A stretch of 64,000 nucleotides of DNA. Origin: Pseudomonas sp. G2-4. GTDB lineage: Bacteria; Pseudomonadota; Gammaproteobacteria; Pseudomonadales; Pseudomonadaceae. Below, piece by piece: positions 42,790 to 55,089 of the stretch; position 1 is the stretch's first letter; every line of letters starts with the position of its first letter. The position numbers were made by a program, and so were the translations under genes. The stretch spans positions 1 through 64,000 of the forward strand of contig NZ_CP125957.1 of the NCBI RefSeq assembly GCF_030064125.1, in the 5' to 3' direction. Under the pieces are notes generated by a model. The model saw only the letters and a list, made by a program, of their open reading frames with translations, was not told where the DNA came from and did not search any database.

Positions 42790-43023
42790 CTAGCGGTCGT
42801 TTTTCTGATAGATGATTTTTTTCGTGCCGTTGTCGCAAGTACCCACCACCATGTTCTGGTCGTGGACTTCTTCGTTGACGACAATTTCCAGCGTGTAGGA
42901 CGTGACGCCTTGAGCCTGGATCTTCGCTTCGATCTCAGCCTTCAACTCTTCACAGGGTTTGGGCGCTGCGAGGGCCGACGAGGCCAATGCGCAACCGATG
43001 ACCGCCAGGGCAAATCGTTTCAT
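42790..43023 (-). CDS. DUF1161 family protein, copy 1
   Basis: 77 residues from the ATG at 43023 (GAGGAATTCGAGC). A signal peptide ending ALA-AP is followed by KPCEELKAEIEAKIQAQGVT, YTLEIV and VVGTCDNGTKKIIYQ, the DUF1161 pattern with two conserved cysteines. Periplasmic; function unknown. A second member lies at 44901. Confidence 0.9.
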   Translation of the reverse strand: MKRFALAVIGCALASSALAAPKPCEELKAEIEAKIQAQGVTSYTLEIVVNEEVHDQNMVVGTCDNGTKKIIYQKNDR

Positions 43024-43175
43024 GCTCGAATTCCTCATTGCAGCGCGCACTGCCTGGGCGCTGAAACTGCAGGCGTGCATTCGACCACAATTGCGTCGGG
43101 GTAAACAGATCGCCCGTCTGCAAAAAGATCGCAGCCTTCGCCAGCGGCTGGAGAGGCTGCGACCCTTTCACTGCA

Positions 43176-43607
43176 TCAGCTCACCAGCGTCGCATCCAAC
43201 GTGATCTTGGCATTCAGGACCTTGGAAACCGGGCAACCCTCCTTGGCCTTGTTGCTCAGCTCTTCGAATTGCTGCTGGCTGGCGCCGGGGATCTTCGCCT
43301 TGAGAATCAGCTTAACGGCGGTAATCGCAAAGCCGCCCTCAACCTGATCCAGGGTCACTTCGGCATTGGTGTCGATACTGTCGGCCTTGAGCCCGGCATC
43401 GCCGAGGATCATTGAAAACGCCATGGAAAAGCAGCCCGCATGGGCGGCACCGATCAGTTCTTCTGGGTTGGTGCCCTTGCCGCCTTCGAAGCGCGCCTTG
43501 AAACCATAAGGTGCTTCGCGCAACACGCCGGTTTCCGTGGAGATGGAACCGATGCCGGTTTTCAGGTCACCTTCCCAGTGAGCCGATGCTTTCTTGATGA
43601 TAGCCAT
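43176..43607 (-). CDS. OsmC family peroxiredoxin
   Basis: 143 residues. MAIIKKASAHWEGDLKTGIG and the catalytic cysteines in AAHAGCFSMAFSMIL and KEGCPVSKVL identify the OsmC/Ohr superfamily, OsmC branch. It reduces organic hydroperoxides with thiols in the cytoplasm. A repeat-like hairpin (AGATCGCAGCC/GGCTGCGA, about 43118-43160) lies after the stop. Confidence 0.93.
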   Translation of the reverse strand: MAIIKKASAHWEGDLKTGIGSISTETGVLREAPYGFKARFEGGKGTNPEELIGAAHAGCFSMAFSMILGDAGLKADSIDTNAEVTLDQVEGGFAITAVKLILKAKIPGASQQQFEELSNKAKEGCPVSKVLNAKITLDATLVS

Positions 43608-43844
43608 GTCTGCCTCCTCAATATCCGGCGCGGGGGTCGCGCCTGGGTGTTTTTCGTTGTCAGGGTTGTGAGGATAGACCGCCCGATAAAGTTCATCCTG
43701 TCGATTGTCCGACGAATTTAGTAGGAAATTTCGTCGCAGCTATTGAAACTCGGGTATATGCCCACATTGCATGGAACACACCTATAGAAACGGCAGGCTT
43801 TTGCCCGTAGGAAAAGCCCGGAACGCCGTTGGAGATCCCGGCCC

Positions 43845-44846
43845 ATGAAACAGCTGTCCGAAGTGAAGTTCTCAACCCTCGACCTGGTGCCTGTTCGCGC
43901 CGACGGCAATGCCGCCCAGTCCTTGCGCAATTCGCTGGACCTGGCGCAACACGTGGAGCAATACGGCTACACCCGCTTCTGGGTGGCCGAGCACCACAAC
44001 ATGGACGGTATCGCCAGTTCCGCGACCGCCGTGCTGCTGGGCTATCTGGCGGGGGGTACTTCGACGATTCGCGTCGGCTCCGGCGGGGTGATGCTGCCCA
44101 ACCATGCCCCGTTGATCATCGCCGAACAGTTCGGCACCTTGGAAAGCCTTTACCCGGGCCGAATCGATCTGGGGTTGGGGCGCGCACCCGGTTCCGACCA
44201 GATGACCGCCCGGGCCCTGCGTCGCGAACGCTCCGGCAGTGCGGACGATTTCCCCGAAGACGTGGCCGAACTGATGCGCTATCTCGGCCCGCGCACCCCG
44301 GATCAACGCATCATCGCCATGCCGGGCACTGGCTCCAACGTGCCGGTCTGGCTGCTCGGTTCGAGCCTGTTCAGCGCGCAACTGGCCGGCGAGCGCGGTT
44401 TGCCCTACGCCTTCGCCTCGCATTTCGCACCGCGCTATATGCACGAGGCGATCCGGATTTACCGCAACCACTTCAAACCGTCAGCGGTGCTCGACAAGCC
44501 TTATGTGATGCTCGGCGTGCCGCTGGTGGCGGCGGACACCGATGAGCAGGCCGATTACCTGGCGACCTCGGTGTATCAGCGGATCCTGGCGCTGATGCGC
44601 GGCCAGAGCCTGGTGCAGCGCCCACCGGTCGAGTCCATGAACGGTCTCTGGTTGCCCCATGAGAAAGAAGCGGTGGGTGACTTCCTGGGCCTGGCCATGG
44701 TCGGCGGCCCGCAGAAAATCAGGGCCAAGCTCGAAGTACTGATCGAGCAAACCCAGGCCGATGAATTGATCTTCACCAGCGATCTGTATGAACACGCTGA
44801 TCGCTTGCGCTCGTATGAGTTGCTGGCGCAGGTCATGAAAGGCTGA
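43845..44846 (+). CDS. LLM class flavin-dependent oxidoreductase
   Basis: 333 residues of the bacterial luciferase-like monooxygenase family. [60 protein letters not shown] and [20 protein letters not shown] are typical of the MsnO8/YhbW-like branch. It uses FMN and a reduced flavin partner; the substrate is not apparent. Stand-alone with its own terminator. Confidence 0.92.
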   Translation: MKQLSEVKFSTLDLVPVRADGNAAQSLRNSLDLAQHVEQYGYTRFWVAEHHNMDGIASSATAVLLGYLAGGTSTIRVGSGGVMLPNHAPLIIAEQFGTLESLYPGRIDLGLGRAPGSDQMTARALRRERSGSADDFPEDVAELMRYLGPRTPDQRIIAMPGTGSNVPVWLLGSSLFSAQLAGERGLPYAFASHFAPRYMHEAIRIYRNHFKPSAVLDKPYVMLGVPLVAADTDEQADYLATSVYQRILALMRGQSLVQRPPVESMNGLWLPHEKEAVGDFLGLAMVGGPQKIRAKLEVLIEQTQADELIFTSDLYEHADRLRSYELLAQVMKG

Positions 44847-44856
44847 ATCAAGCGCA

Positions 44857-44888
44857 TAAAAAAGCCGACGCATCGCGTCGGCTTTGAT
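44857..44888. terminator. Bidirectional hairpin terminator
   Basis: AAAAAAGCCGACGC-ATC-GCGTCGGCTTT is a strong stem with A and T flanks between the convergent LLM oxidoreductase and DUF1161 genes, able to end both transcripts. Confidence 0.85.
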
Positions 44889-44900
44889 GTACGCGCAGGA

Positions 44901-45125
44901 TCAGCCGCGCTTGTAGACGATTTCCTTCGCACCGCCCTCACAGCTACCGACGACTTCTCCGTCAGCCGCTGCGCCTTTATCGACAATCTCCAGCGAATAA
45001 CCTGACACGCCCTTGGCATCCAGCTTCGCCGCGATTTCGCTTTTCAGCTCTTCACAGGGCTTGCCGGCCGCCAATGCACCACCCGCAAAGCTCAGCAGAC
45101 ACAGGGCCACCATCAACTTGTTCAT
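44901..45125 (-). CDS. DUF1161 family protein, copy 2
   Basis: 74 residues from the ATG at 45125 (AAGGAGTGCGAGCG). Signal peptide MNKLMVALCLLSFAGGALAA, then GKPCEELKSEIAAKLDAKGV, YSLEIVDKG and VVGSCEGGAKEIVYKRG, the same blocks as the gene at 42790. Periplasmic, function unknown. Confidence 0.9.
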   Translation of the reverse strand: MNKLMVALCLLSFAGGALAAGKPCEELKSEIAAKLDAKGVSGYSLEIVDKGAAADGEVVGSCEGGAKEIVYKRG

Positions 45126-45239
45126 CGCTCGCACTCCTTGGTCGGATCATTAGGCCAGTATTGGATAGGCAGGATGCGCTTGCCGGATAGCGCATCGCCA
45201 TTCCCTATGGCACTCCGCCAGCGTGCAAGTTCACTGTGC

Positions 45240-45455
45240 TCAGCTATTCACAATCCGGAACCCGACTTTGAGGGTCACCTGAAAATGCGCGGCCCGGCCG
45301 TTTTCAATGTGCCCACGGGTTTCCGTGACTTCGAACCATTCCAGGTGCTTGAGGCTTTTACTGGCTTCGGCCAGGGCATTGTTGATGGCGTCTTCAATGC
45401 TGGTGGGAGACGAGCCGACCAGCTCGACTTTTTTGTAGGTGTGGTGATCACTCAT
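45240..45455 (-). CDS. Dodecin
   Basis: 71 residues. [20 protein letters not shown], the central [13 protein letters not shown] with the flavin-stacking tryptophan, and [12 protein letters not shown] are diagnostic of dodecin, a dodecameric flavin/CoA-storage protein in the cytoplasm. GGAGAACGTC precedes the ATG. Confidence 0.95.
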   Translation of the reverse strand: MSDHHTYKKVELVGSSPTSIEDAINNALAEASKSLKHLEWFEVTETRGHIENGRAAHFQVTLKVGFRIVNS

Positions 45456-45610
45456 GACGTTCTCCTTGGTTGTTTTTAACAGCCTAGCAGCGATTTTTCG
45501 CCTTACGTGTGGCGCCGTTTGCGCTTTGAAGTTCAGATTTACTGCACTTTCAGAAACGACCGCAGTCCCAATTCACACACGCCACTCAACCACTGCAGGA
45601 GAGAGCCACC

Positions 45611-45937
45611 ATGGCCAGCAATTCTTTACGTAAAGCCTCGTTGCAAAGCATGGAAGCGGAGATCGAGAGTCTGCTCAAGTCGTTGGAAAGCCTGAAGGAC
45701 GATGCGTCGGACGAGTCGCGTAAGACCCTCAAGTCGCTCAAGGCCAATGCTGAAAGTGCACTGAAACACTCCCGGCATCTGCTGAGCGATGCGTATGAAG
45801 AGGTCAAGGTAAAAACCCGTGAAACCGGGATTGCCACACGCGATTACGCTCAGGAACACCCATGGACCACGGCCGGTGTCGCGGTCGGGGCGCTGGGTTT
45901 GTTGGCTGCTTATCTGCTGTGCAAACGCGGTGACTGA
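45611..45937 (+). CDS. DUF883 (ElaB/YqjD-type) membrane-anchored protein
   Basis: 108 residues. A long amphipathic helix or coiled coil ([20 protein letters not shown] ... [20 protein letters not shown]) is followed by a C-terminal transmembrane helix ([19 protein letters not shown]). In E. coli such proteins bind ribosomes and anchor them to the inner membrane in stationary phase. Its last 28 bp overlap the convergent trpI gene. Confidence 0.92.
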   Translation: MASNSLRKASLQSMEAEIESLLKSLESLKDDASDESRKTLKSLKANAESALKHSRHLLSDAYEEVKVKTRETGIATRDYAQEHPWTTAGVAVGALGLLAAYLLCKRGD

Positions 45938-46827
45938 GTCGATGGGCTCAGCTCATGCCTGAGCCATTGCGCCAATTGCCGGGCGCGGCCGTCTGCGGCG
46001 CGCTTGGGTAGCCACAATGCCAGTCGCGCCGGGGTTTCATCGAAGCCCCACGGCGCGACGAGGCGACCGGCACGCAGGTCCTCGGCCACCAGCGGCTCGG
46101 GGGCAATGGCCACGCCCAGCCCGGCAACGGCGGCCTCCAACAAATAATACAAATGCTCAAACCCTTGCCCGAACTTCAATGCCTGGGGTTCAAGGGCGTT
46201 TTGTCGTGCCCAGGTCGGCCAGGCTTGGGGACGAGAGGTGGTATGCAGCAGGGGCTCGTCCAGGATGGCCTTGGCCGGTGCGCTTTGCAGGCGCTCGAAA
46301 CCGGCGTAGCGCGGGCTCATGACCGGGCCGATTCGCTCGCCGACCAGTTCATACACTTGCATGTCTGCCGGCCAGGGCGGCTCGGCGAACACCAGCAAGG
46401 CGTCCAGCCCGGGCCGCCTGGGGTCCAGGTCACCTTCGCCGGCGGACAGGTGCAGGCGTAAATCCGGCAGGTCGGCATTGAGCCGCCCCAAGCGGGGAAT
46501 AAACCACCGCGCCAGCAGACTTCCCGAGCAGCCCAAGACGAACGGAGCATCCGCCGTGCTTTGGGTCAGCTCTGCGCAAACGCTGCGGAGCCGCTCGAAA
46601 GCATCGGCACTGACATCGCGCAGGCGCATGCCTGCATCTGTGAGTTTCAGGCCGCGTCCGTCCTTGCTGAACAGACTGACGCCCAAATGCTCTTCCAGTA
46701 CCTTGAGTTGACGGCTGACGGCGCCATGGGTGACGTGCAGCTGTTCGGCCGCCTGGCTTACGCTGTTCAGGCGGGCAGTGGCCTCGAAGGCGCGCAGGGA
46801 GTTGAGCGGTGGAAGGTCGTGGCTCAT
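45910..46827 (-). CDS. trpI: LysR-type activator of trpBA
   Basis: 305 residues. The N-terminal [23 protein letters not shown], then [20 protein letters not shown], is that of the GcvA/TrpI/AmpR branch. Divergent from trpB with a 113-bp gap carrying the TrpI dyad. In Pseudomonas TrpI with indoleglycerol phosphate activates trpBA. Assignment rests on family plus position. Confidence 0.93.
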   Translation of the reverse strand: MSHDLPPLNSLRAFEATARLNSVSQAAEQLHVTHGAVSRQLKVLEEHLGVSLFSKDGRGLKLTDAGMRLRDVSADAFERLRSVCAELTQSTADAPFVLGCSGSLLARWFIPRLGRLNADLPDLRLHLSAGEGDLDPRRPGLDALLVFAEPPWPADMQVYELVGERIGPVMSPRYAGFERLQSAPAKAILDEPLLHTTSRPQAWPTWARQNALEPQALKFGQGFEHLYYLLEAAVAGLGVAIAPEPLVAEDLRAGRLVAPWGFDETPARLALWLPKRAADGRARQLAQWLRHELSPSTQSPRLHSR

Positions 46828-46833
46828 GGGATC

Positions 46834-48172
<1,339 letters not shown>

Positions 48173-48173
<1 letters not shown>

Positions 48174-48985
48174 TGAGCCGCCTGCAAACCCGTTTTGCCG
48201 AACTCAAGGAACAGAACCGCGCGGCCCTGGTGACCTTCGTCACGGCTGGCGACCCGGACTACGACACTTCGCTGGCGATTCTCAAGGGGCTGCCGGCGGC
48301 CGGTGCCGACGTGATCGAGTTGGGCATGCCCTTCACCGATCCGATGGCCGATGGCCCGGCGATCCAGTTGGCGAACATTCGCGCCCTGGGATCCCACCAG
48401 AACCTGGCGAAAACCCTGCAAATGGTGCGCGAGTTCCGTGCGGGAAATACCGAGACACCGCTGGTGCTGATGGGGTATTTCAACCCGATCCATCGCTACG
48501 GCGTGCAGCGTTTCATTGGCGAGGCGCTGGACTCCGGCGTTGATGGCCTGATCGTGGTGGACATGCCGCCCGAGCACAACAGCGAGCTGTGCGAACCGGC
48601 CCAGGCCGCCGGTCTGGACTTCATCCGCCTGACCACGCCAACCACTGACGACGTGCGTCTGCCCACCGTGCTCAATGGCAGTTCCGGCTTTGTGTATTAC
48701 GTGTCGGTGGCGGGCGTGACCGGCGCTGGCGCTGCGACGCTGGAGCATGTGGAAGAAGCCGTGGCGCGTCTGCGTCGGCACACCGATTTGCCGATCAGCA
48801 TTGGTTTTGGCATCCGTACGCCGGAGCAGGCCGCCGCCATTGCCCGGTTGGCCGACGGCGTGGTGGTCGGTTCGGCGCTGATCGACCATATCGCCAAGGC
48901 CGACACGCCGGAGCAGGCGATTGATGGGGTGTTGAGCTTGTGTGCCGCCCTGGCTGAGGGTGTGCGAAACGCGCGCGTGAGCTGA
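48173..48985 (+). CDS. trpA: Tryptophan synthase alpha chain
   Basis: 270 residues, TIM barrel. Catalytic Glu49 in [16 protein letters not shown] and Asp60 are at their classical positions. [10 protein letters not shown] and [13 protein letters not shown] bind the phosphate of indoleglycerol phosphate. It cleaves indoleglycerol phosphate to indole and glyceraldehyde 3-phosphate. A strong terminator follows. Confidence 0.98.
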
Positions 48986-49011
48986 TTTCGGTTCAAGCGG
49001 TGGGTCACAAG

Positions 49012-49048
49012 AAGGGGTTCAGAATCTGATTCTGAACCCCTTTTTTTG
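49012..49048 (+). terminator. Intrinsic terminator after trpA
   Basis: AAGGGGTTCAGAATC-TG-ATTCTGAACCCCTT followed by T7 is a nearly perfect 15-bp stem and the strongest terminator in the window. The remaining bases to 49232 contain no gene. Confidence 0.93.
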
Positions 49049-49232
49049 TCTGTCGCTCACCCACCGCTGAAATCTGCAGCGATTCTGAAGAATTGTGGCG
49101 TTCGGAAAAATGACCTGTCCGGGAGTGCAAAACTAGGCCCATTAGAGCTTGGCTGGATTCCTTTGATCCGGCTTCCTGTTTGATGGGCAAGGGGGCACTG
49201 CGACCCGGCTGGCCATGTAAGGATGCTGACGA

Positions 49233-51713
49233 ATGCCGCGTACTGTGGGTCCTTTTATTCAATGTGGTTTGCGCCCGTTGTTTCGCCTCGTGTTGTGCAG
49301 CCAATTGTGCTGGCCGGCGTTGGCGTTTGCCGATGCCACCTATGACCAGATGGTCCTGGACGCCCGCGCAGGCCATTACACCCCCGCGTTGAACGCGTTG
49401 CGCCAGGTGCCGGTCGCCCAGGCCAGTACCGCGCAAATCAGCGACCATCTGCAGATCGCCAGTTGGGCCGGCCTCGATGGGGAGGTCGTGAAGGTCTATG
49501 AATCCCAGGGCCGCTATCGCGACTTGCCGGTCCAGGCGCTGAGCGCAACGGCTCGCGCCTATCGCAACCTCAAGCGTTGGGAGGCGGCTGCCGAGGTGTA
49601 TCGCCAGGCGCTGGTGATCGCCCCCAAGAACCCCGATCTGCAACTTGGCCTGGCCTTGACCCAGGCCGACGCCGGCAAGCCCGACGAAGCCGTCAGCCGC
49701 GTCAAGGCCCTGGTCGCCGCCAAGCCTGAAGACCCCATGCGTCGGTTGGCCTTGGGCTACGCGCTGACCCGTGCCGACAATCCCCACGAGGCGCTGTTCG
49801 AGTACGACCAGGCCTTCACCCGCGCCGGCAACAATCCCGAGGTTGCGCGGGAATATGTCATCGCCCTGCAACGTGCCCGACTGCCCGAGCCGGCCCTGCG
49901 CCTGGCCCGTCTGCAACCGGGGCTGATCGACCGTGGCATGCAGCGGCGCCTGGAGGGCGATGTGGCGGCCGAACGGGTGCGCCTGACGGACATGGCGAGC
50001 CGCAGCGAAACAGAGCGCTTCGTCATCGCTGACCGCGCCCTGGCCGATTACGACAAATTGCTCGCCACCTGGACCCCAGTGGCTGAGGCCCACGACGACG
50101 TGCTCCGCTGGCGCATCGATCGCATGGGCGCTCTTAACGCCCGCGCCCGTCGGGCTGAAGTGATTGCCGAATACCAGAAGCTGGTCGCCGAGGGCGTGAG
50201 CATTCCGACTTATGCCTTGCGCTGGGTGGCTTCTTCCTACCTGGAGCAACGGGAGCCGGAGATCGCCGTCGATCTGTACCGCCGTGCACTGACGGCGCCG
50301 GATGCCGATCCGGCGGACCGCTTCGAAGACAGCACCGCGCTCTACTACGCGCTGCTGGAAAGTGAAAAGTCCGAAGAGGCCCGTGCGCTGGCCGAAGACA
50401 TGGCGAAAGTCCAGCCCCCGCGCATCGAGCTCAAGGGTCTGCCGATCGGCAATCCCAACGACGAGTGGATGGACGCCCAACAACTCGCCGCCCAGGCGGG
50501 TACTTACGGCGCTGATTTGCCCACCGCCGAAGCACGCCTGGAAGACCTGGTCAATCAAGGGCCCGGCAACATCGGCATGCGCCTGGCCCAGGTCGATCTG
50601 TACCAGGCCCGGGACTGGCCGCGCCGCTCGGAAAGCCTGCTCAAGGAAGTCGAGACCACGACGCCGCGCAGCCGTGACCTGGAAATCGCCCAAGCCCGTG
50701 CCGCCATGGATTTGCAGGAGTGGCGGCAGATGGATGCGCTGGTCGATGACGTGGCCGCCCGCTACCCGGAGAACGCCCATGTCAAACGCCTGCAGCGCCT
50801 GCGCGAAGTGCACGACATGGCCGAGCTGCGCATCGAAGCCTACACCGGCAAGAGCTACGGCGGCGGCAGTGGTGAGGCTGGTGCGGTCACCGGCAGTCGG
50901 GATTTTGGTATCGAAACGCTGCTCTACAGCCCACCCATCGACGAAGACTGGCGCCTGTTTGGCGGCGCCGGTTATGCCACTGGTGATTTCGAGGAAGGCA
51001 CCGGTCATCACCGTTGGCAGCGCTTGGGCGTCGAGCGCCGCACCCGGGACATGACCCTGGAAGCCGAGGTCTCCAACCACTCGTATGGCTCCGGTGATAA
51101 ACAGGGCGCACGCTTGGCCGTGGCCCGGGACATCAATGACCACTGGCAGTACGGCGGCAGCCTGGATTACCTCTCGGCCGATACCCCGCTAAGGGCCCTC
51201 AACAGCGGCATTCGCGCCAACGGCGGCAGCGGTTTTATTCGCTGGCGTGCCAATGAAAGCCGCGAGTGGCGACTGGCTGTCAGCCCGTCCCATTTCAGCG
51301 ACGGCAATAACCGCCTCGAGGCTCAGCTGACCGGTCGCGAGGGCATCTACAGCGCGCCGCGGCTGCAAGTGGAGCTGGGTCTGGAAGTGGCGACCAGCCG
51401 CAACAGTGGTTCCAACGAAGTGCCCTACTTCAATCCCAAGTCGGATTTCACCGTCATGCCGATCGTGAGTGCCAACCACGTGTTGTACCGCCGCTATGAA
51501 ACCACCTGGAGCCAGCAGTTCCAGGTCGGGGCTGGCACCTACAGCCAGCGCGACCAGGGCACCGGCGCCATGGGTTTGCTCGGCTACGGTCAGCGTTTCA
51601 TCTGGAACGACGTGCTGGAGGCCGGTGCCGCGCTGAGCTGGCTCAACCGCCCTTACGACGGCGACCGCGAAAGCGATCTGCGCCTGCTTGTCGACCTCAC
51701 CTACCGCTTCTAG
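49233..51713 (+). CDS. pgaA: PgaA outer-membrane porin for poly-beta-1,6-N-acetylglucosamine
   Basis: 826 residues. The signal peptide ends WPALAFA-DA. TPR-type helical repeats fill the periplasmic half (about residues 40-520: LKRWEAAAEVYRQALVIAPK, NPHEALFEYDQAFTRAGNNP, LYRRALTAPDADPADRFED). A C-terminal 16-strand beta-barrel ends in ...LRLLVDLTYRF with terminal phenylalanine. It exports partly deacetylated polymer across the outer membrane. First gene of pgaABCD. Confidence 0.95.
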   Translation: MPRTVGPFIQCGLRPLFRLVLCSQLCWPALAFADATYDQMVLDARAGHYTPALNALRQVPVAQASTAQISDHLQIASWAGLDGEVVKVYESQGRYRDLPVQALSATARAYRNLKRWEAAAEVYRQALVIAPKNPDLQLGLALTQADAGKPDEAVSRVKALVAAKPEDPMRRLALGYALTRADNPHEALFEYDQAFTRAGNNPEVAREYVIALQRARLPEPALRLARLQPGLIDRGMQRRLEGDVAAERVRLTDMASRSETERFVIADRALADYDKLLATWTPVAEAHDDVLRWRIDRMGALNARARRAEVIAEYQKLVAEGVSIPTYALRWVASSYLEQREPEIAVDLYRRALTAPDADPADRFEDSTALYYALLESEKSEEARALAEDMAKVQPPRIELKGLPIGNPNDEWMDAQQLAAQAGTYGADLPTAEARLEDLVNQGPGNIGMRLAQVDLYQARDWPRRSESLLKEVETTTPRSRDLEIAQARAAMDLQEWRQMDALVDDVAARYPENAHVKRLQRLREVHDMAELRIEAYTGKSYGGGSGEAGAVTGSRDFGIETLLYSPPIDEDWRLFGGAGYATGDFEEGTGHHRWQRLGVERRTRDMTLEAEVSNHSYGSGDKQGARLAVARDINDHWQYGGSLDYLSADTPLRALNSGIRANGGSGFIRWRANESREWRLAVSPSHFSDGNNRLEAQLTGREGIYSAPRLQVELGLEVATSRNSGSNEVPYFNPKSDFTVMPIVSANHVLYRRYETTWSQQFQVGAGTYSQRDQGTGAMGLLGYGQRFIWNDVLEAGAALSWLNRPYDGDRESDLRLLVDLTYRF

Positions 51714-51725
51714 AAGAGTTTGAAG

Positions 51726-53732
51726 ATGCCTGTCATTTCGCGATTCATCCTTCTGCTGGGGGTCTTGCTGATCAGCGCTTGTGCCCAGCAAGCCCCGGCC
51801 TTCACGCCGCCCTCGCAGCGCCCGTTGGCGCCCAATGAGACACCGTGGCCGAAGAACCATGTGCTCGGCATTGCCTACCATGACGTCGAGGACCGCGATC
51901 CGGACCAGGCGCTGGTGGCGGTGCGCACCGAACGGTTGATCGAACAGCTGGCGTGGCTGCGGGAAAATAACTACCAGCCGGTCACCGTGGACCAGATCAT
52001 CACTGCTCGCAACGGCGGTCCGCAACTGCCACCGCGTGCGGTGCTGCTGAGTTTCGACGACGGTTACTCGAGCTTCTACACCCGGGTCATGCCCATTCTG
52101 CGCGCCTATAACTGGCCGGCGATATTGGCGCCGGTGGGCAGCTGGGTCGATACGCCGCTGAACCAGACGGTGGATTTCGCCGGGGTGCCGCGCAAGCGGT
52201 CCGAGTTCTTGACCTGGGAGCAGATTCGCGAGGTTTCCAAATCGGGCCTGGTGGAAATCGCCGCCCACACCGATGCCAATCACAAAGGCATCCTCGCCAA
52301 CCCACAGGGCAACCAGCAACCGGCGGCGACCACCCGACGCTATGACGCCGCCACCGGCCGCTATGAAACCGAGGCCGATTTCCAGGCTCGCCAGCGCAAG
52401 GACGTGGTGGCCATTTCCGAGAAAATCCGCAAGGTCACCGGTTACAGCCCACGCGTCTGGGTCTGGCCTTACGGGGAAGCCGACGGCACCTCGCTACAGG
52501 TGATCGGCCAGCAAGGCTATCAAATGGCGCTGACCCTGGAAGACGGCCTCGACGGCCTCGACAGCCTCGATAACCTGATGAGCGGCCCGCGCTTTCTGGT
52601 GGCCTCCGATCCGGATGGCGCGCACTTTGCCGAAAGCGTCGTGTCGGTGCAGACAATGGACCCGATGCGGGTGGTCCATGTTGACCTGGACTATGTCTAC
52701 GACCCGGATCCGGTGCAGCAAGAAGAGAATGTCGGCAAGTTGATCCAGCGCATCGTCGACCTGGGCGCCAACACCGTGTTCCTGCAAGCCTTCGCCGATC
52801 CGAAAGGCGACGGCCTGGTGCATTCGCTGTACTTCCCCAACCGTCACCTGCCGGTACGGGCCGATCTGTTCGACCGGGTTGCCTGGCAATTGCAGACCCG
52901 CGCCAACGCAAGGGTGTTCGCCTGGATGCCGGTGCTCAGCTTTGCCTTGGATGCGAAGCTGCCGCGCGTGCAGCGCTGGGACCCGAAAACCGGCAAGACC
53001 AGCGTCGACCCGGACCAATATGTGCGCTTGTCGCCGTTCGACCCGAACGTCCGGCAGGTCATTGGCGAGATCTATGAAGACCTGGCGCGGATGAGTTCGC
53101 TGGAAGGGGTTCTCTACCATGACGACGCAGTGCTTTCCGACTTCGAAGACGCCGGCCCCGCCGCGCTGAAAGTCTATGCTGCCAACGGCTTGCCGACGTC
53201 CATCGCCACCCTGCGGGACGACCCGGCGGCGATGCAGCGCTGGACCCGTTTCAAGAGCCGCTACCTGATCGATTTCACCCATGAGCTCACCGCCAAGGTC
53301 CGGGCGATTCGCGGTCCACAGGTCAAAACGGCGCGCAATATCTTTGCCGAGCCGATGCTCAACCCTGAAAGCGAAGCCTGGTTCGCCCAGAACCTCGACG
53401 ATTTCCTCGGCGCCTACGACTGGACGGCGCCAATGGCCATGCCGCTGATGGAAAAACAGACCCTCCAGCAGTCCGGTCCGTGGCTTGAGCGCCTGGTGGA
53501 GACCGTCAAGGCCCGCCCCGGCGCGCTTAAACGCACAGTGTTCGAGTTGCAGGCCCGTGACTGGCGCAGCCAGCCGAACAGTGACATCGACGGCCAACAA
53601 TTGGCCGAGTGGATGGGACGCCTCAAGCGCTCAGGCGTGACCAGTTTCGGCTACTACCCGGATAACTTCATCGAAGACCAGCCCGCTGTGAAAACCGTGC
53701 GGCCGGCGCTCTCCAACAAGTGGAATCCTTGA
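51726..53732 (+). CDS. pgaB: PgaB poly-N-acetylglucosamine N-deacetylase
   Basis: 668 residues from the ATG at 51726. The lipobox LLISAC puts Cys19 as the lipidation site. The polysaccharide deacetylase domain has [12 protein letters not shown] (Asp111, Asp112) and [12 protein letters not shown] metal histidines; the C-terminal glycoside-hydrolase-like domain (about 310-640) has [12 protein letters not shown] and [17 protein letters not shown]. It deacetylates the polymer in the periplasm before export by PgaA. About 12 bp follow the pgaA stop. Confidence 0.95.
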   Translation: MPVISRFILLLGVLLISACAQQAPAFTPPSQRPLAPNETPWPKNHVLGIAYHDVEDRDPDQALVAVRTERLIEQLAWLRENNYQPVTVDQIITARNGGPQLPPRAVLLSFDDGYSSFYTRVMPILRAYNWPAILAPVGSWVDTPLNQTVDFAGVPRKRSEFLTWEQIREVSKSGLVEIAAHTDANHKGILANPQGNQQPAATTRRYDAATGRYETEADFQARQRKDVVAISEKIRKVTGYSPRVWVWPYGEADGTSLQVIGQQGYQMALTLEDGLDGLDSLDNLMSGPRFLVASDPDGAHFAESVVSVQTMDPMRVVHVDLDYVYDPDPVQQEENVGKLIQRIVDLGANTVFLQAFADPKGDGLVHSLYFPNRHLPVRADLFDRVAWQLQTRANARVFAWMPVLSFALDAKLPRVQRWDPKTGKTSVDPDQYVRLSPFDPNVRQVIGEIYEDLARMSSLEGVLYHDDAVLSDFEDAGPAALKVYAANGLPTSIATLRDDPAAMQRWTRFKSRYLIDFTHELTAKVRAIRGPQVKTARNIFAEPMLNPESEAWFAQNLDDFLGAYDWTAPMAMPLMEKQTLQQSGPWLERLVETVKARPGALKRTVFELQARDWRSQPNSDIDGQQLAEWMGRLKRSGVTSFGYYPDNFIEDQPAVKTVRPALSNKWNP

Positions 53733-53733
53733 C

Positions 53734-55089
53734 ATGCTCGACAGACTGCTCGCCCTGCTGGTGCTGGCGATTGTCCTTGGGGTGCCCCTGGGCCTGATCT
53801 TCCTGGTCACCGGGCAATTCCTGATGGACTTCGTGTTCTTTTACCCGCTGTTCATGTCCGGGTTGTGGATTGCCGGTGGCCTGTATTTCTGGCTGCACTG
53901 GGAACGCCACTGGCCCTGGAAGGACGATACCCTGCCGCCGCCCCTGGCCGGCGAGCCGTTGATCAGCATCCTGATTCCGTGCTTCAACGAGGGCGACAAC
54001 GTCGCCGACACCATTCACGCGGCGCTGGGCCAGCATTACCCGAACATCGAAGTCATCGCCATCAACGACGGCTCGAAGGACAACACCGCCCAGATGCTCG
54101 ACCAACTGGCGGCTGAAGACCCGCGCCTGCGCGTGCTGCACCTGGCGGAAAACCAAGGCAAGGCCGTGGCCCTGCGCATGGGCGCCATCGCGGCGCGCAG
54201 CGAATACCTGGTGTGCATCGACGGTGACGCGCTGCTGGCGCCCAATACCTGCGCTTATCTGGTGGCGCCAATGCTGGACAACGCCCGCCTCGGCGCGGTG
54301 ACCGGCAACCCGCGCATCCGCACCCGCTCCACGCTGATCGGCCGGGTGCAGGTCGGTGAGTTCTCTTCAATCATCGGGCTGATCAAACGCACCCAGCGGG
54401 TTTTCGGGCGGATCTTCACCGTCTCCGGCGTGATCGTCGCGTTCCGTCGCTCGGCCCTGCACCGGGTCGGCTACTGGAGCCCGGACATGATCACCGAGGA
54501 CATCGACATCAGCTGGAAGCTGCAACTGGATCACTGGAGCATCTTCTACGAACCGCGCGCGTTGTGCTGGATCCTCATGCCCGAAACCCTGCGCGGCCTA
54601 TGGCGGCAACGGCTGCGTTGGGCCCAGGGTGGCGCCGAAGTCCTGTTCAAGAACATCCGGGGCATCTGGCAATACCGCCACCGTTATCTGTGGCCGCTGT
54701 TGTTCGAATACTGCCTGTCCACCGGTTGGGCGTTCACCTTCCTGCTGTCGGTGATTTTCTGGGGCGCTGGCAAATTCGTGGAAATGCCGGCGGCCATCGC
54801 GGTGGATCACCTCATGCCGCCAGCCTTCACCGGCTTGTTGCTGGCGGTGGTGTGCCTGGTGCAGTTCGGGGTGAGCATCCTGATCGATCGCCGTTACGAG
54901 AAAGGCCTGTGGCACATCATGTTCTGGGTGGTCTGGTACCCGTTGGTGTTCTGGTTGATCAGCCTGTTCACCACCCTGGTGAGCTTCCCCAAAGTGTTGT
55001 TCGGACAGCATCAGAAGCGTGCGCGCTGGGTCAGCCCGGATCGCGGTATCAAACCGTTCGATGATCAGGAAGAGGAAGTGATTCGATGA
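53734..55089 (+). CDS. pgaC: PgaC poly-beta-1,6-N-acetylglucosamine synthase
   Basis: 451 residues. Two N-terminal transmembrane helices precede a GT2 domain with [34 protein letters not shown], the acceptor [10 protein letters not shown] and the QRLRWAQGG (QxxRW) motif; further helices follow. It polymerises UDP-GlcNAc at the inner membrane with PgaD, and both bind c-di-GMP in E. coli. The gene starts 1 bp after the pgaB stop and overlaps pgaD by 4 bp. Confidence 0.97.
   Translation: MLDRLLALLVLAIVLGVPLGLIFLVTGQFLMDFVFFYPLFMSGLWIAGGLYFWLHWERHWPWKDDTLPPPLAGEPLISILIPCFNEGDNVADTIHAALGQHYPNIEVIAINDGSKDNTAQMLDQLAAEDPRLRVLHLAENQGKAVALRMGAIAARSEYLVCIDGDALLAPNTCAYLVAPMLDNARLGAVTGNPRIRTRSTLIGRVQVGEFSSIIGLIKRTQRVFGRIFTVSGVIVAFRRSALHRVGYWSPDMITEDIDISWKLQLDHWSIFYEPRALCWILMPETLRGLWRQRLRWAQGGAEVLFKNIRGIWQYRHRYLWPLLFEYCLSTGWAFTFLLSVIFWGAGKFVEMPAAIAVDHLMPPAFTGLLLAVVCLVQFGVSILIDRRYEKGLWHIMFWVVWYPLVFWLISLFTTLVSFPKVLFGQHQKRARWVSPDRGIKPFDDQEEEVIR

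Noticed and set aside
49005..51143. 712-codon minus-strand frame opposite pgaA
   Set aside because: It runs antisense through pgaA and the trpA terminator; long antisense frames are common in high-GC Pseudomonas.
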